A stretch of 64,000 nt of DNA from Sipunculus nudus (taxonomy: Eukaryota; Annelida; Sipuncula; Golfingiida; Sipunculidae), in assembly GCA_026874595.1 (NCBI GenBank), contig CM049310.1, positions 55,929,058 through 55,993,057 on the forward strand, given 5' to 3'. The notes under the pieces are model-generated. The model ran no database searches. It saw nothing but the letters and a program-made list of their open reading frames with translations, and was not told where the DNA came from. Made by a program: the position numbers and the translations under genes. Of the stretch, positions 51,359-63,350 are shown one piece after another (positions within the stretch are counted from its first letter, which is position 1; each line of letters starts with the position of its first letter).

Positions 51359-51394
51359 CAGTTTGTATATAAACCGCCCAACCCTGGTATGGTC

Positions 51395-53310
51395 ATGTGA
51401 AGGAGAGATTAGATGGATTCACGATGGTAAGGACTGACAGATAAACAGAGCTGTGTGCGGCTAGAATAAGCAATGAATGTATGAAAAGCATCCTGATATA
51501 ATATATTTTCATTTATAGTCATTAAGTCAAATCATGATGCACAATACCTAAAACACTGTTATAATGTTTAATAATATAAATGCAATAAGAATCACAAATT
51601 TTAATGGCAAGGTGAGATTAAACTTATGGTGAGACTCTCAAAGAAGTGAAGGTTTTCCGTTAGCCATACAAATTATGTTCACTCAGAAAACTATATAATA
51701 ACACATTAGTGATGCATTTGCTGATAAACTGAACATATCAAAATATCTACAATTCCACGTACATACAACATACATATTGCAATATAAATTTTATATGTAA
51801 CATATGTATATATATATATTTATAAATATATATTTACATATATAATCACAAGAAGCATTGTCTGTATTATATGACAATACAGAACACCTCTGAAGATGAA
51901 CGTGGTAATGTACATACATGTATTTTAAGTTGTATGTTCAACATGATTTAAAATAGAAACACCATGGGACCAATAGTTATGAACACAGATAATAATAATC
52001 TGACTTGCTGACAAACATTAGGTCTTCCTTCTAATAAAACATGTAACAACTCCACAAATGCAATTTAAAAGAACACAGTGTTCCTGTTGAAGTAAATCAC
52101 ATTGAACAAACCTTCCATTTTATTACATAAACATTGCAGACATAAACAAAAATATTCATGACTTGAGAATGTATGAATTGTAAGTTAAATAAGGTGTGTA
52201 ATACTTTTTGTTTTTAATCTTTAACTGGTCATGTTGTATTGTGTGTAGTGTCACGATAATTGGTACCAAGACTAGAAACAGGTAGGTCTGAACAATACGT
52301 GGCTTGGAACCCTATTTAATAGATGTTAACTGCTGTCAGATTGTATAAACTGATTGGGGATATCCACCATGAGGTGTGCGAGGATAACTTATGATCCTTT
52401 AATGAGCTATTATAACAAACATCTGTCCATTCAAGCACTTCTACATTAAATTTAAACTTATGTTTTCATTTGAACAAATATAGCATGTAAGTATAATGCC
52501 CAAGCTCCCCTGCCCCCCTCATTCCCCCCCCCCAAAAAAAAATTTTTAATTTTTATTCTGTACATTAATGTATATTTGTAATAAAATTGTTGGAAAAAAA
52601 AAACGCTTCAGAGATTTCATTGCATGAATAGACCCAGGGTAAGGCCAGCTGGAAGGGGGGGGGGGGGGAATGGGGGTAGATGGAGGTGTTTCCCTCTTCG
52701 TTCCAACACAGTGCTAATTTTTTATATTTTTCTCAGTCTCACATTCATCACACAGTTACAAAAACATATCATGCAATGGGCAGGTTTAGACAATCACCAT
52801 ATATCACTTGCATTTCATATGTATATTTAAAATAATATATAACATAAATCTGTTTACTTCATGTTTAGTTCATGACAACTGTCTCATTATTCATTGTGTC
52901 GGTCTACCTACTGCATGGAAATCTTCATTTAGTAAAATCCAGTTTGCTCACACCCAAAAACACTTAGCACAAAACAACAAAGCTGTGAACAAAAGGATGG
53001 CCATGAAAACAGACGTGCAGTTGCACATTGTTCACTAGATACCACTTGTCCACCAGAGCCAGACCGTTTTTGCCAGGCTCTGTATGTTCATCGCTCTGTA
53101 TGTTGAAAGAATAGCGTCTATCGTCACTGTCTATCTATCATACAATGGAGCATCAACCTAGTCCGCCACCTGAGCTGCTGTACGACTACCACAATACATG
53201 CCTGACCCGTGGTTAACACGTTGCTGGCGTTTAAGGCCATGTCTTCTCATTTGTGCACCTTCCTATGGCTTTTGGTTTGTACGCTGCCTGCTAGAGGGCA
53301 CTGTGGTTTG
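51395..53310. other. AT-rich DNA, possible 3' UTR on the minus strand
   Basis: No gene is recognised. If the exon at 53311-53381 is real, this is its 3' UTR or flank; AATAAA on the minus strand occurs near 52119. Contains poly-C (52516) and poly-G (52657-52669). Confidence 0.35.
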
Positions 53311-53381
53311 CTAGGAACCCTTTTTCTGCTGTGTCTCAGTTGAACTTGTGTTATTAGAACCTTTGGCGTCCTGTTCACCAT
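53311..53381 (-). CDS. Candidate terminal coding exon of an unknown gene
   Basis: Poly-T then TTTGCAG|ATGG makes a strong acceptor at 53382. In one frame the exon reads GEQDAKGSNNTSSTETQQKK and stops at TAG 53311-53313. Polar, low-complexity C-termini like this are common. A second frame is open to about 53247 and is basic (VNRTPKVLITQVQL...), so the frame is not certain. Upstream exons would lie to the right and were not found. Confidence 0.35.
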
Positions 53382-55045
53382 CTGCAAAAAAAAAAAAAAA
53401 ATAATAATTAATTAGAAAAGACAATCCAAGAATTACTATAAAATATATCTTACCAGTATAAAGTCAATAATATTGAAAATGGGACTAGACTGGCTGAAAA
53501 ATCTGGCTGGTTTTCTATTTACTACCACCTAACCAGCAGGTCGGGCATTTCTTACATGGTCCTTACAGTGTTTTCAATTTGAGTCATCTGGTAAGTGCAG
53601 CACCTTAATCCAGGGGTGGGATGGACTGTTCTGTTTTATTGCTCTATGATATCTGGGTATTTAAGCTGGTGCAGTTGATGTTGCTGCCATCTGGTGAGTG
53701 AATACATAACTAACTTGTTTATATTCAAACTATCACGTGAACCTCACAATGACTGCTAAGCAAGATTTTCATACAGACGAAAGAACACAAAGGACTGGTT
53801 TTATAATATGCAACTAGTCTCAGTTTTAAAACAACCAGTTTCTACAGTTCCACTTTAAATTGTGAGGGGATGACTTAACTTTCAGCAAACAAATAATACT
53901 AGCCAAAATCCATTTTGGTTTTGCTGTTATGAAGTCAAGTTATTTGTGTCCAAAACCAATTTACCATTTTTAAAGGGCATAACTAAACAAACTTAAAAAT
54001 TATACATTCTGTCAATCAATTACTATGACATCATGTTTGTTGGCTTTGTTTCCGACAATATTTTGCCTGTAAAACCTAATTGCTCGGTACAGATACACTT
54101 AATGTTCATTTACCAGACATTTTGATTAGCATGTTTTAATTACTCAGGTTCTGAATCAATGGTGTGAGTGTGGGGAGCAGGGTTTTATGTGACTGTGATA
54201 CATCGATCATGTAAAACAAACCACAATGCAGCAAACATGAAACCTATACCTATTTACGGAGTGTGTGATAAATGTTCAGTTGATAAATGCTACTACCGGT
54301 ACTGAAACATGTTACTGTATGACAATCAGTCATAGCCAAATTTACACTAAAAAAATGTGGTGAGCGCTAGCCGCCTATGGCGACACAACAGGTTTCCTAA
54401 ACCTGAAACCTGTTGCACTGCCGGCCCACCAAAGGGCTAACTAGGGTTATAGCATGGTATGATCTGTTATTCTTAGAAAGGAAATTGAATAAAAATATTT
54501 CCTATGGTTTTAACAAACCAATGTTCACATAATGCTGTATGTCGAAAGGCCTGTAATAAAAAATAACCATTCTGGAAAGCATGAAGCAAATGTAACATCA
54601 GCAACTGATAGTATTTGTCCAGAGAGAATTGAAGCATTAACAGCCCCGGTAGACATCTTGCATTTGGTGGGAGTCCTGTATAAGGCTTTAGGCCTGTGTA
54701 CTGTTATGTTCATATTTTATCTTAAAAAATAGGGCCGAGAACAGAACAGTAATGTTTTCTAGTGGACGAATATACAATACACATAGATGTACAACCATAA
54801 ATCAATGGATATATGTTAAATCTCACAGTTGTGTATGGAGTGTTATAATCACAGTTAACTGCAGGTGCAATCTATGGACTCCACATTTCGTCAGTCACTG
54901 AAAAAAGCTATTGAGGAGTTCATTCTTTAATATGGGGTAGGTGAGTGCTAGACCGGTCCAGAAAAATGTGGAACAGGCTACATTTTAACTTGCATTCACA
55001 CCAGGGGCGATGGGGTCCAACCCAGGAAGACTAATGAAAATCCTA
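53382..55045. other. Unassigned DNA with one hairpin
   Basis: An 11-bp perfect inverted repeat CAACAGGTTTC / GAAACCTGTTG at about 54387-54416. Overlapping short open frames at 54525-54732 lack support. Confidence 0.35.
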
Positions 55046-56333
55046 AACAAGGGACCTATGGGTCACGACGCTCAGCTGTTATATATGATAAAAAAATATT
55101 ATTTAGAAATGAGGCACATGCTGGTTTTGTGTGGTAATAAATATAAGCTGTATTATGAGTTGTTGTTGTTTAGCTTATGTATGATTTTGATAGTACCTTT
55201 GGAGACAGGGAAGAGGATTGATTTCATTTATTTTATTAACAAATGGAGTACTATTGTCACACAGATTTTGACTTGGCCATATAACTTATAAGCAGAACAT
55301 ATAATATAAGAGTTTAACTATTTATTAAAAAAAATACAAATATTGTCCCAAATATAATTTTTATTAAAAATAAAAAGAGAATCATATGATTTTTTAAAAT
55401 GAAATATAACTGATATGATTATTAAAATAATATTAAAGAATATATTCATGAATGCATTCATGAATACATTTTGAAAGTATTTGCACGAGTATTCATATAT
55501 TTTCATTTTTACCTGAATTCCCATTCTTTATGCAAGAAATTTTATAATGGAGTACAAAATCATATTCGTATTTAAATACAATTACAAAGTATTTGCACCA
55601 TGTCTGGAATTTATTCAGTTTTCACCAAACAATGATGTTGAGAATCCAGAAATCCAAAAACATGCTGTGAAAATTAAATCCAAAGTACTTACAGGAAAAA
55701 AATGTGCCATGGTCAAAGTTGGGCAAAATTTAAGGTACCAATTTTTTATTTTTATTAATATTTTAAAAAATTTAAAAGATTTTCATCTAATTTTGGGTAT
55801 ACAATTTAATTTTGATTAATTAAAGTTATATTACTGGAAAAAAGGTCCATAGCATTAACATTTTTTGTGTTAAGTGATCAAATATCTTTTCTGATTTTTT
55901 ACAAAATGCATTATGTTTGGGCCCATAACTTTTTTAAATTAAATAATACAGACATAATTTCTGGCATGTACATAGGAACTATATAGAGGAATATTTATGG
56001 TAAATATGAAGTAAAACAGATGAGTGGTTTTGATATTAGGCAGTCCTGAAGTGTGAAAATAGGTTTTTAATAAAAAATTGAGGTTTTTCCTTAATTTCTC
56101 AAAGGAACGAAGTTGCAAACACCCAGTTTTTGGCTTGGTAGGAGATCTTGGGGACATCTAACATTATGCCGAATTTTGGATTCCTAGGTCTTACGGTTTC
56201 AAAACGTGCCACATCTACTCACGGACGGACGGACGGACGGACGGCACGACGGACGGACGGACAGACGGACGGACGACGGACAATGGACCACCACTATAGC
56301 TCAGATGACTTATAGTCAGCTGAGCTAAAAAAA
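55046..56333 (+). mobile_element. Family B element, complete
   Basis: 5' AACAAGG + GACCTATGGGTC (55053-55064) + CGACGCTCAGCTG. The leader (55080-55650) is shared with the inverted copy at 1804. One core monomer (55655-56200), a GACGGACGG microsatellite (56220-56281) and the 3' hairpin GACTTATAGTCAGCTGAGCT with A7 follow. At about 1.29 kb this is the cleanest full-length copy. Confidence 0.85.
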
Positions 56334-56340
56334 GGGTCAT

Positions 56341-56467
56341 CAGGTCTGGAAAAGGGGGGGTCCAGGCCGCAAAATTACATCTAAAACCCCTTAAAAAAGG
56401 TTGCTTCAGGTGAAAAAGGGGGTCCCGACCCCCTGGAACCCCCCCCCCCCCCCGGATCCGCTTCTGC
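56341..56467. mobile_element. CAGGGGCGGA-type MITE scrap
   Basis: GGTCCAGGCCGCAA and GGATCCGCTTCTG match the copy at 29922-30147; includes poly-G and poly-C tracts. Confidence 0.5.
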
Positions 56468-56983
56468 ACACTGTGCCGGAACAAGTGACCATGAAGAGGA
56501 AGTTACCCTGTCAAGTTAGCCCTATTGCGCTTGGCCCGTTACATGCAGATAAATACTGCAATCTAGCGCAGTATCGATTGGATCCCCCCTTGCTGGCATG
56601 GGTAAATCCCAGTCACATGACAGCCGAGTCTTGCTGGTTGTGCTATATAGATAGCGTGCTCCACTTCTGTTTACACACGACTTAGTCTGGTGCACGCTCG
56701 AATCTGGAACCTACTCAAACTGGTGGTCAAAATGTAGCGCGCTCCAGACCAAAAAATCCTTGATATCAGGTGCATTTGGGGGACTTGGCATGCGCTAAAT
56801 GATGTAGAGCGCTCCAGAAAAACGTTTGTAAATGGGGCTAATGTAATCATGCATGCAAGAGCATTCTTTGCTTTATTAGCAAGTTGGGTAGAATGTCTGA
56901 CTTGTGTTATACAAGTTGCCCATTCGAATCCACGTTTGGCCTACTTTCCATTTTCACCTGTTGCAACATAATTCTACTTTTTG
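56468..56983. other. No recognised gene
   Basis: Contains a tRNA-like stretch near 56880-56935 (see rejected items) and TGTAGCGCGCTCCAG-type repeats; nothing else. Confidence 0.3.
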
Positions 56984-57951
56984 ACAAGTGACCCATGGGT
57001 CATGATGCTCAGCCAACTGACATGTTGACAATATGTCCTTGCACAGGCAACTAATTAAGATAATGTAGGTGGCATCATCGTTCATGCATTTTAGCTTAAG
57101 TTCATCAAGACCCATAAGCACACCAAATTTGATGACAATTCAACCTGCCTTTCCTGAGGAATCTGACAATTTTTGTGTATTTTGCATAATTTCTGGGGTG
57201 CTCAAACATATCCCAAAACTCTGAGAATATAGGTCACAGTGACCCAATTTCAGGTTTCTGGGGAGAACTTTTGAGAAACTCTCAGGATGTCAAGTAAGAA
57301 GATTCTGGGTACAATGGGTATGATTTGTGCCCTGCTTTGGTATCAAATTTTCAATTATGCTGGGGGATGCTCATAAGCCAAATAGCTCAGAGAATATGGG
57401 TAACAGAAACCTAATTTTAGGTTTCCCAGGAGACTTTTCATGGGCCTCCTTTGATGTCAAGATAGAAGATTCTAGGTCCAGTTGTTATGAGTTGTACCCT
57501 GTTAACAGATGACCACATCTTTTACGGTCTCAAAAATAGGGAGAAAAAAATTGTAAAAAAATTGAAAAAGTCCAGGTGGCACCACCAGTCTGCAGAAACT
57601 GATTAAACACTCCATGACCAATATCCATGCAAAGAATCATGGTGATTAATCCATTTGTTGTTCAGATACTTGAGCTTTTGTATCAGATTTTCCATTATAC
57701 TGAGGGGTACTTTGGAGCCCCATAAAGCATAGCTCAGAGAATAAGAGTAACAGAGACCTAATTCCAGGTTTCAAATGAGACTTTTCATGGACCTGTCTTG
57801 ATGTCAAGTTAAAAGATTCCAGGTCCAGCGGTTACAATTTGTGCCCTGTTAATGGACAGACGAGGGGACAACCAGATGGCTGGACGACCAGACGGATGAC
57901 AGACAAAGAGTATTTGCTAAAGCTCAGATGACATACAGTCAGCTGAGCTAT
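56984..57951 (+). mobile_element. Family A element, complete short copy
   Basis: 5' ACAAG + GTGACCCATGGGTCATG (palindrome 56990-57001) + ATGCTCAGCC. A 200-bp leader is followed by about two monomers (palindrome GGTGGCACCACC at 57575). A degenerate GGACAGACGAGGGGAC microsatellite and hairpin AGCTCAGATGAC / GTCAGCTGAGCT to 57950 follow. The two-monomer length makes it the best reference for family A structure. Confidence 0.85.
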
Positions 57952-58563
57952 TTAATGTATTTAGTCTTTTGTTGAATTCTTTGATCCCCATCAACACTGG
58001 ATATCAATTCAGGTTGCACATATATTGATCATGACGCTATAGTTAGATAGGTTCTTCTCTAGTACACTTTTTAATTACAATTATATTGTCTGTAATTTAA
58101 TTGTGAATATGTTGTTATAATATTACAGCTTGTAATATGTACAGTTAGTTCTATGGTTACACATTATCATTTTTAGGTATATTATGAGGTTTAATATTAT
58201 ACTAAATTGGTACTTTGTACTGCTCATTCTGTAGTTTAGACATTAATCACAGAGTACTTATAATGTTTGATGCTACTCTATCTGTAATTCATACATCTCT
58301 TTCTAAAATTCAGAAACTATCATTCATAATGTACTTAAAGAATCCTGATAAGTTTAACAACGTTGGTTTACTTCTCACTTTCTCTGTTACTTGTAACCTT
58401 TACAACATTGTACCCTATATATTATTTGAAACTTTGGTTTCTGTAAGATAACTTGTTTCCTTTGTCATATTAAATGACATGTCTCATCGGTCTTGTGTTG
58501 TAGTTCTGGATGTGTCTGCAAAAAACTCTGCATAAAGTTATTACTACATGTACAGAAAGGACA
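57952..58563. other. No recognised feature
   Basis: AT-rich DNA; short open frames only. Confidence 0.4.
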
Positions 58564-58745
58564 AACAAGTGACCCATGGGTCATGACGCTCAGCTGACTG
58601 GGAAGAGATTCACAAAAGGAAATTTTATCATCTGAGTGGAAGTATATACCCATTAAACTGAAGCATCAAACAGATTAACCAACAGGCCAAGATTGTGTCC
58701 GTATTTATATATCTCAAAAATAGAGAAAAAATGCATTAACTTTAA
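58564..58745 (+). mobile_element. Family A element, 5' part, interrupted
   Basis: AACAAG + GTGACCCATGGGTCATG + ACGCTCAGCTGAC (palindrome 58571-58582), then CTCAAAAATAGAGAAAAAA, where a family D element begins. The family A core resumes at 62678. Confidence 0.75.
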
Positions 58746-61700
58746 AACAAGGCCTACAGGCCTAATGCGAACCTGTGCATATGGAAATACACCAGGCATA
58801 ATACTTCAATGCTGGACCATTACATCTCATGTATATGAACAATGCAAGTACTAAACAATTTGAATATGAAACAATTACACAAACATCACTGCTGAAATTC
58901 TGGCATGGGTACACACAACACAAAAATGATTGTAGCTTGCACCGCCAGTCTTGTATACAACAAAGTTATCTGAGATATATACAAATGCCCAATTTCAGAC
59001 TGATATATCAAACACCTCCTGAAAATAAGCAGGGACACACACTGTGAAAAAAATATTTGTAGGTGGCACCACCAGTCTTGTATACGTCAAAGCTATTCGA
59101 TAAGTATATATATGCCCAATTTCAGGCTGATATATCAAATTCCTCTGGAGAAATAAGCAGGCACATACACTGTGCAAAAGTCATTGAAGGTGGCGACACC
59201 TGTCTTGTGAAAGCCATCAAAGACACATAGACAGGTCAAAATATCAGGCCAATACATCAAACTTACCTTGAGTCTGATGCATGCGGCTGACCAGGCTTAG
59301 GTGAGAAAGGCAGTTGCCCCGAGTGAACTGTGACAAATTTGCTGGCTCAGTCTACTGCACTGAGTGAACTCATGACCTGCACCTGGCTAGACTGAGTGAA
59401 CTTTTGACTTGTACCTGGCTGCACTGAGTGAATTCTTGACCTGTTGCATAATCTGACACAGTTTGCACTCTGCCAAAGCTATAAATAGATCCAGGCTGAA
59501 CCTTGGTGCCAAATCTGATGCAGTATGCAGTCTGCCAATGCTATAAATAGAATGCAGCTACTGCATTGAGTGAACTCCTGACCCATACCTGGCTGCACTG
59601 AGTGAACTCTTGACCTGTTGCCTAATCTGATACAGTTGGCAGTCTGACAGAGCTATAAATAGATCCAGACTGACCTCTGGCCTGTTGCCAAATCTGAAAT
59701 AGTAGCCACACCTTTGCATAAGCTCATGCAGGGGCCCTGCCCTGAGGGGCATGACACCCATGAAAGGATCGCATGGTGCCCATGAGGTATTCACATGTCA
59801 CCCATGAGGTGATCACATGCCTTGAGCTTGGCTGCACTGATTGAACTCTTAACCTATATCTGGCTGCACTGAATGAATTCTTGATCTGTTGCCAAATCTC
59901 AAACAGTTGGTAGTTTCTCAACCTATTTAAAGATACACAATCTTGGCCTGTTGGTAAAACTGTTTACACATACTAAAAGACTTTGGCTAAAATGCATTTT
60001 TTTCAAGCTGACATATTCATAAACTTGTTATCAAAATATCTAGAATGATAAAAGATGCAGTCCTTTTATTGTTATTAAAGGTCCAATAATTCTGCCAAAA
60101 ATCATTCAAGTAAACTTGAACAAAGGCCACCTAAGAATATGTTTTGTGCAATGTTACAGAAGTTATAATTGAAACAATCATTTTGTAGAAGAACAGTTTT
60201 GCAGTCCTCAGTTTAAAATAGACATAATAATGGCCATAAGACCAACTTAAGCTTTTCTGATATGATTGAAAGAACCATGTCCTATGATAGTTCTTTTGAA
60301 AAATTGAACAATTTAACTTGAAAGTTTCATCATAAACATTTCAAGCTGAAAGAGGCTAAAATTGTGAGGTTTTGCCCATAAAAAAACAGGTCAATGTAGG
60401 TGGCACCACAAAATCTGCAACTTCAAATATGAGTCATGTGACCATCATTTGCACAATACTTGGTAAAGCTAGCTTCTGTCATTTCTGAGATTACTTTGTC
60501 AGTATGCTTACTTGGCCAAATGACTGTTCAAATTCATGTAACACCACTAAAATTCATAAAATGCAAACCATTTGAACAAACTTGAGAGGGCTTGTCTCTG
60601 GGATCATTTCTGTAAAATATTGAAAAATTGGGCTGGACTGTTTACAGGGGACTTTAAAAGTTTTTCAGCTTTTTCCCTATAATATCTAAGTAAATGCAGA
60701 TAGCAAAAAAAAAAGGTAAATCCCACAAAATGTTATATGTGACAGATTATTGCATAACATCTGGGGCTGGTAGCTCCTGCAATTCCTGAGAAATTATGGG
60801 TTAAAGTACAGATGACTAATGACCCCCGTACAAAAAAAGGTCAATGCAGGTGGCACCACTAATACCTGAATTTCATATATGACTCATGTGACCAACACTG
60901 GCATAAAATTTGGTGATGATAGCTCTGGCCGTTTCTGAGACTGTCATTTTAGTGTGTTTTTTTGGACAAATGACTAAGTTCAACTTCCTGAAACTCTGCC
61001 AAAATTCACTGAACTTGAACCATTCGAACAAACTTGAGAGAGATGGTATAAAAGATTATTTCTGTGAAATATTGAATAATTTGGCTTAACAGTTTCGGAG
61101 AAGAAGATTTTTCAAGGTTTTTAGCTTTTTCTCTGATAATCTAAGAAAATGCATAATTTTTCAGATGGCTTATATTTTGCATTAAATTTCATGATGCTAG
61201 CTCCAGTTGTTTTCAAAATAGTATGGGTTAACATACAGAGGACGGACACTGCCACATCATCACATTATCTCACAGGTTCGCTAAAAATTACTACAGATGC
61301 ATACTGAATGCAAAATTATAATACAGATACATCTCACTGATGGCAAAATCTTGAATTAATTAAGTTGAGTATGGTTACCAATTATTTATAATCCATGTAC
61401 AGCCGTCTTTATCCACAGAGAGCTGTATACCTGTGATTGTAAACATTGCCTGGCATGAGAAATATCTAAAATCATGAATCTACATTTTTTAAAAGCTTTT
61501 AAAAAAACATTCTTGTCAATATCAACCATAGATAACCTGAAATCTAAATGTCTATAGAGGCATGATGCAACGGATGCTGATAAACTGGTGCCAGGCTAGA
61601 TGTATCTGCTTCACACAGCTAACCTGGTAAAATGACTCAATTCAATCTTTATAATTCAGCCAAAATTCATTCTTTGGAACCATAATAGACAATTATTATA

Positions 61701-62677
61701 AGAATTATTCAGAGAATTATTCTTGTAACATATTAAACAAATTAGCCTCAGTCGCATCAGTCAAAATTGTTTTACAGGTTTATAACTCATATGGGAAAAT
61801 ACAGCAAAATGGCTAATTAAGCTTCCCATAACTCAGCCAAAAATCACTGAACCAAAACCATTTGAACAAACTTCAATTATCAACATCTAAGGATAATTAA
61901 TGTGTGAGATTTAATAATCTGGCCCAGTGGTTTTTGAGAAGAAGATCTTTGTAGCCACTGAGCTAAAATGGGCTGTTACAGCATATGACTAAATTTAGCT
62001 TCCCATAACTCAGCCAAAAGTCACTGAACTGAGACCATTTGAACAAACTTCAGAAAGCACTACCCTAGGATCATTTCTGTACAATATTAAACAATTTGGC
62101 CATATGGTTTCAGAGAAGAAGTTTTTTGTAGCCGTCAGTATGATACGGTCACTGATGACCCCCTACAATAAATGCCGATGCAGGTGGCGCCACCTATACC
62201 TAAAATTCAGATATGGCTCATGTGACCAACATTGGCATAAAATTTGGTGATGGCAGCTCCAGCCGTTTCTTAGGTTGTAATTTTAGTATGTTTTTTTGGA
62301 CAGATGACTAAGTTCAACTTCCTGTAACTCGGCCAAAAATCTCTGAACTTAAACCATTCGAACAAACTTGAGAAAAATTGTTCCAGGAATCAATTCTGTG
62401 AAATATTGGACAATTTGGCTTAACAGTTTCGGAGAAGAAGATTTTTAAAGGTTTTTTTGCTTTTTCCCTATAAAATTTACGAAAATGCAGTTAGCCAAAA
62501 AATAAGCAAAATCAGATTGAGTTTTTTAGATGACTAATTTTTTGCATTAAAATTTGTGATGCTAACTCTTACCACGTTCAAGTTAGTATGGGTTTACGTA
62601 CAGACCACGGACGACAGATGACGGACGAGGACGCCAAGAGGCCACATCATCGCATAAGCTCACAGGTTCGCTAAAAA
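58746..62677 (+). mobile_element. Family D Helentron-like element(s) nested in family A
   Basis: 5' AACA + AGGCCTACAGGCCT (58750-58763) + AATGCGAACCTGTG. ~127-bp monomers (58930-59230), a CTGCACTGAGTGAACT minisatellite (59330-59930), and long monomers with GCCAAAAATCACTGAAC...TTTCGGAGAAGAAG follow. 3' ends CACAGGTTCGCTAAAAA occur at 61271-61287 and 62661-62677, so two elements or a recombinant are present. The subterminal GCGAACCTGTG and CACAGGTTCGC are exact inverted repeats. Palindrome variants occur at ~59061, 59190, 60398, 60850 and 62182. No proteins. Confidence 0.8.
59330..59930. repeat. Minisatellite in family D
   Basis: Repeated CTGGCTGCACTGAGTGAACTC...TTGACCTGTT-type units, alternating with AATCTGATACAGTTGGCAGT and GCTATAAATAGATCCAG. 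A higher-order unit of roughly 200 bp is visible. Confidence 0.75.
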
Positions 62678-63350
62678 TACAGGTGGCTCTACCAGTCTGC
62701 AGAAACTAATAAAAACACTTAATGGTCTATATCCATGCAAAGAATCATGGTGATCTCTGCATTAGTTGTTCAGATACTTCAGCTTTTGTATCAAATTTTC
62801 CATTATTCTGAGGGATACTTCGGAGTCCTATAGCTTGAAAAATATGGGTAACAGAGACCTAATATCAGGTTTCCACAGACACCTCTCATGGGCCTCCTTG
62901 CATGACAAGAATGAAGATTCTGGGTCCTTTTGTTACAATTTGTGCCACGTTAACAGATGACAGCATCCTTAAAGGTCTCAAAAATAGAGAAAAAAATTCG
63001 AAAAATTGAATAAAATATAGGTTGTACCACCAGTCTGCAGAAACTGATGAAACACTCCATAATCAATATCCATGCAAAGAATCATGATGATCTCTGCATT
63101 AGTTGTTCAGATACTTCAGCTTTTGTATCAAATTGTCCATTATTCAGAGGAATACTTCTGAGTCCTATAGCTTGAAGGATATGGGAAACAGAGACCTAAT
63201 TTCAGGGTTCCACAGAGACTTTTCATGGGCCTCCGTGCATGACTAGAAAGAAGATTCTAGGTCCAGTTATTACCATTTGTACCCTGTAGACAGATAACCA
63301 CATCTTTAAAGGTCTCAAAAATAGAGAAAAAAATTCGTAAAAATGTAGAA
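62678..63350 (+). mobile_element. Family A core, resumed
   Basis: Starts TACAGGTGGCTCTACCAGTC directly after the family D 3' end. Two monomers (second palindrome-like GGTTGTACCACC near 63020), interrupted again at GTAAAAATGTAG by another family D 5' end. Confidence 0.8.

Larger units (their letters stand above)
46645..51386 (+). mobile_element. hAT transposon with 8-bp TSD, split by a family B element
   Basis: Ends CAGGGTTGGGC (46645) and GCCCAACCCTG (to 51386). The target GTATGGTC is exactly duplicated at 46637-46644 and 51387-51394. The left subterminal region is made of AAACCCGGGTTTT words. Without the family B insert (about 46894-50912) only ~725 bp of hAT remain, with a piece of transposase. 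It is therefore internally deleted and inactive. Confidence 0.9.

Noticed and set aside
54525-54732. Short frames on both strands near 54.6 kb
   Set aside because: Mirror-image frames without splice sites or recognisable motifs.
56215-56484. Open frame with RPSVRPSV repeats
   Set aside because: Translation of the GACGG microsatellite and poly-C of repeat elements.
56880-56935. tRNA-like sequence (TAGCAAGTTGGGTAGA, ATTCGAATCC)
   Set aside because: An ACTTG/CAAGT stem with a 7-nt loop exists, but U33 is missing and the T-arm does not pair. At most an old tRNA-derived SINE head.
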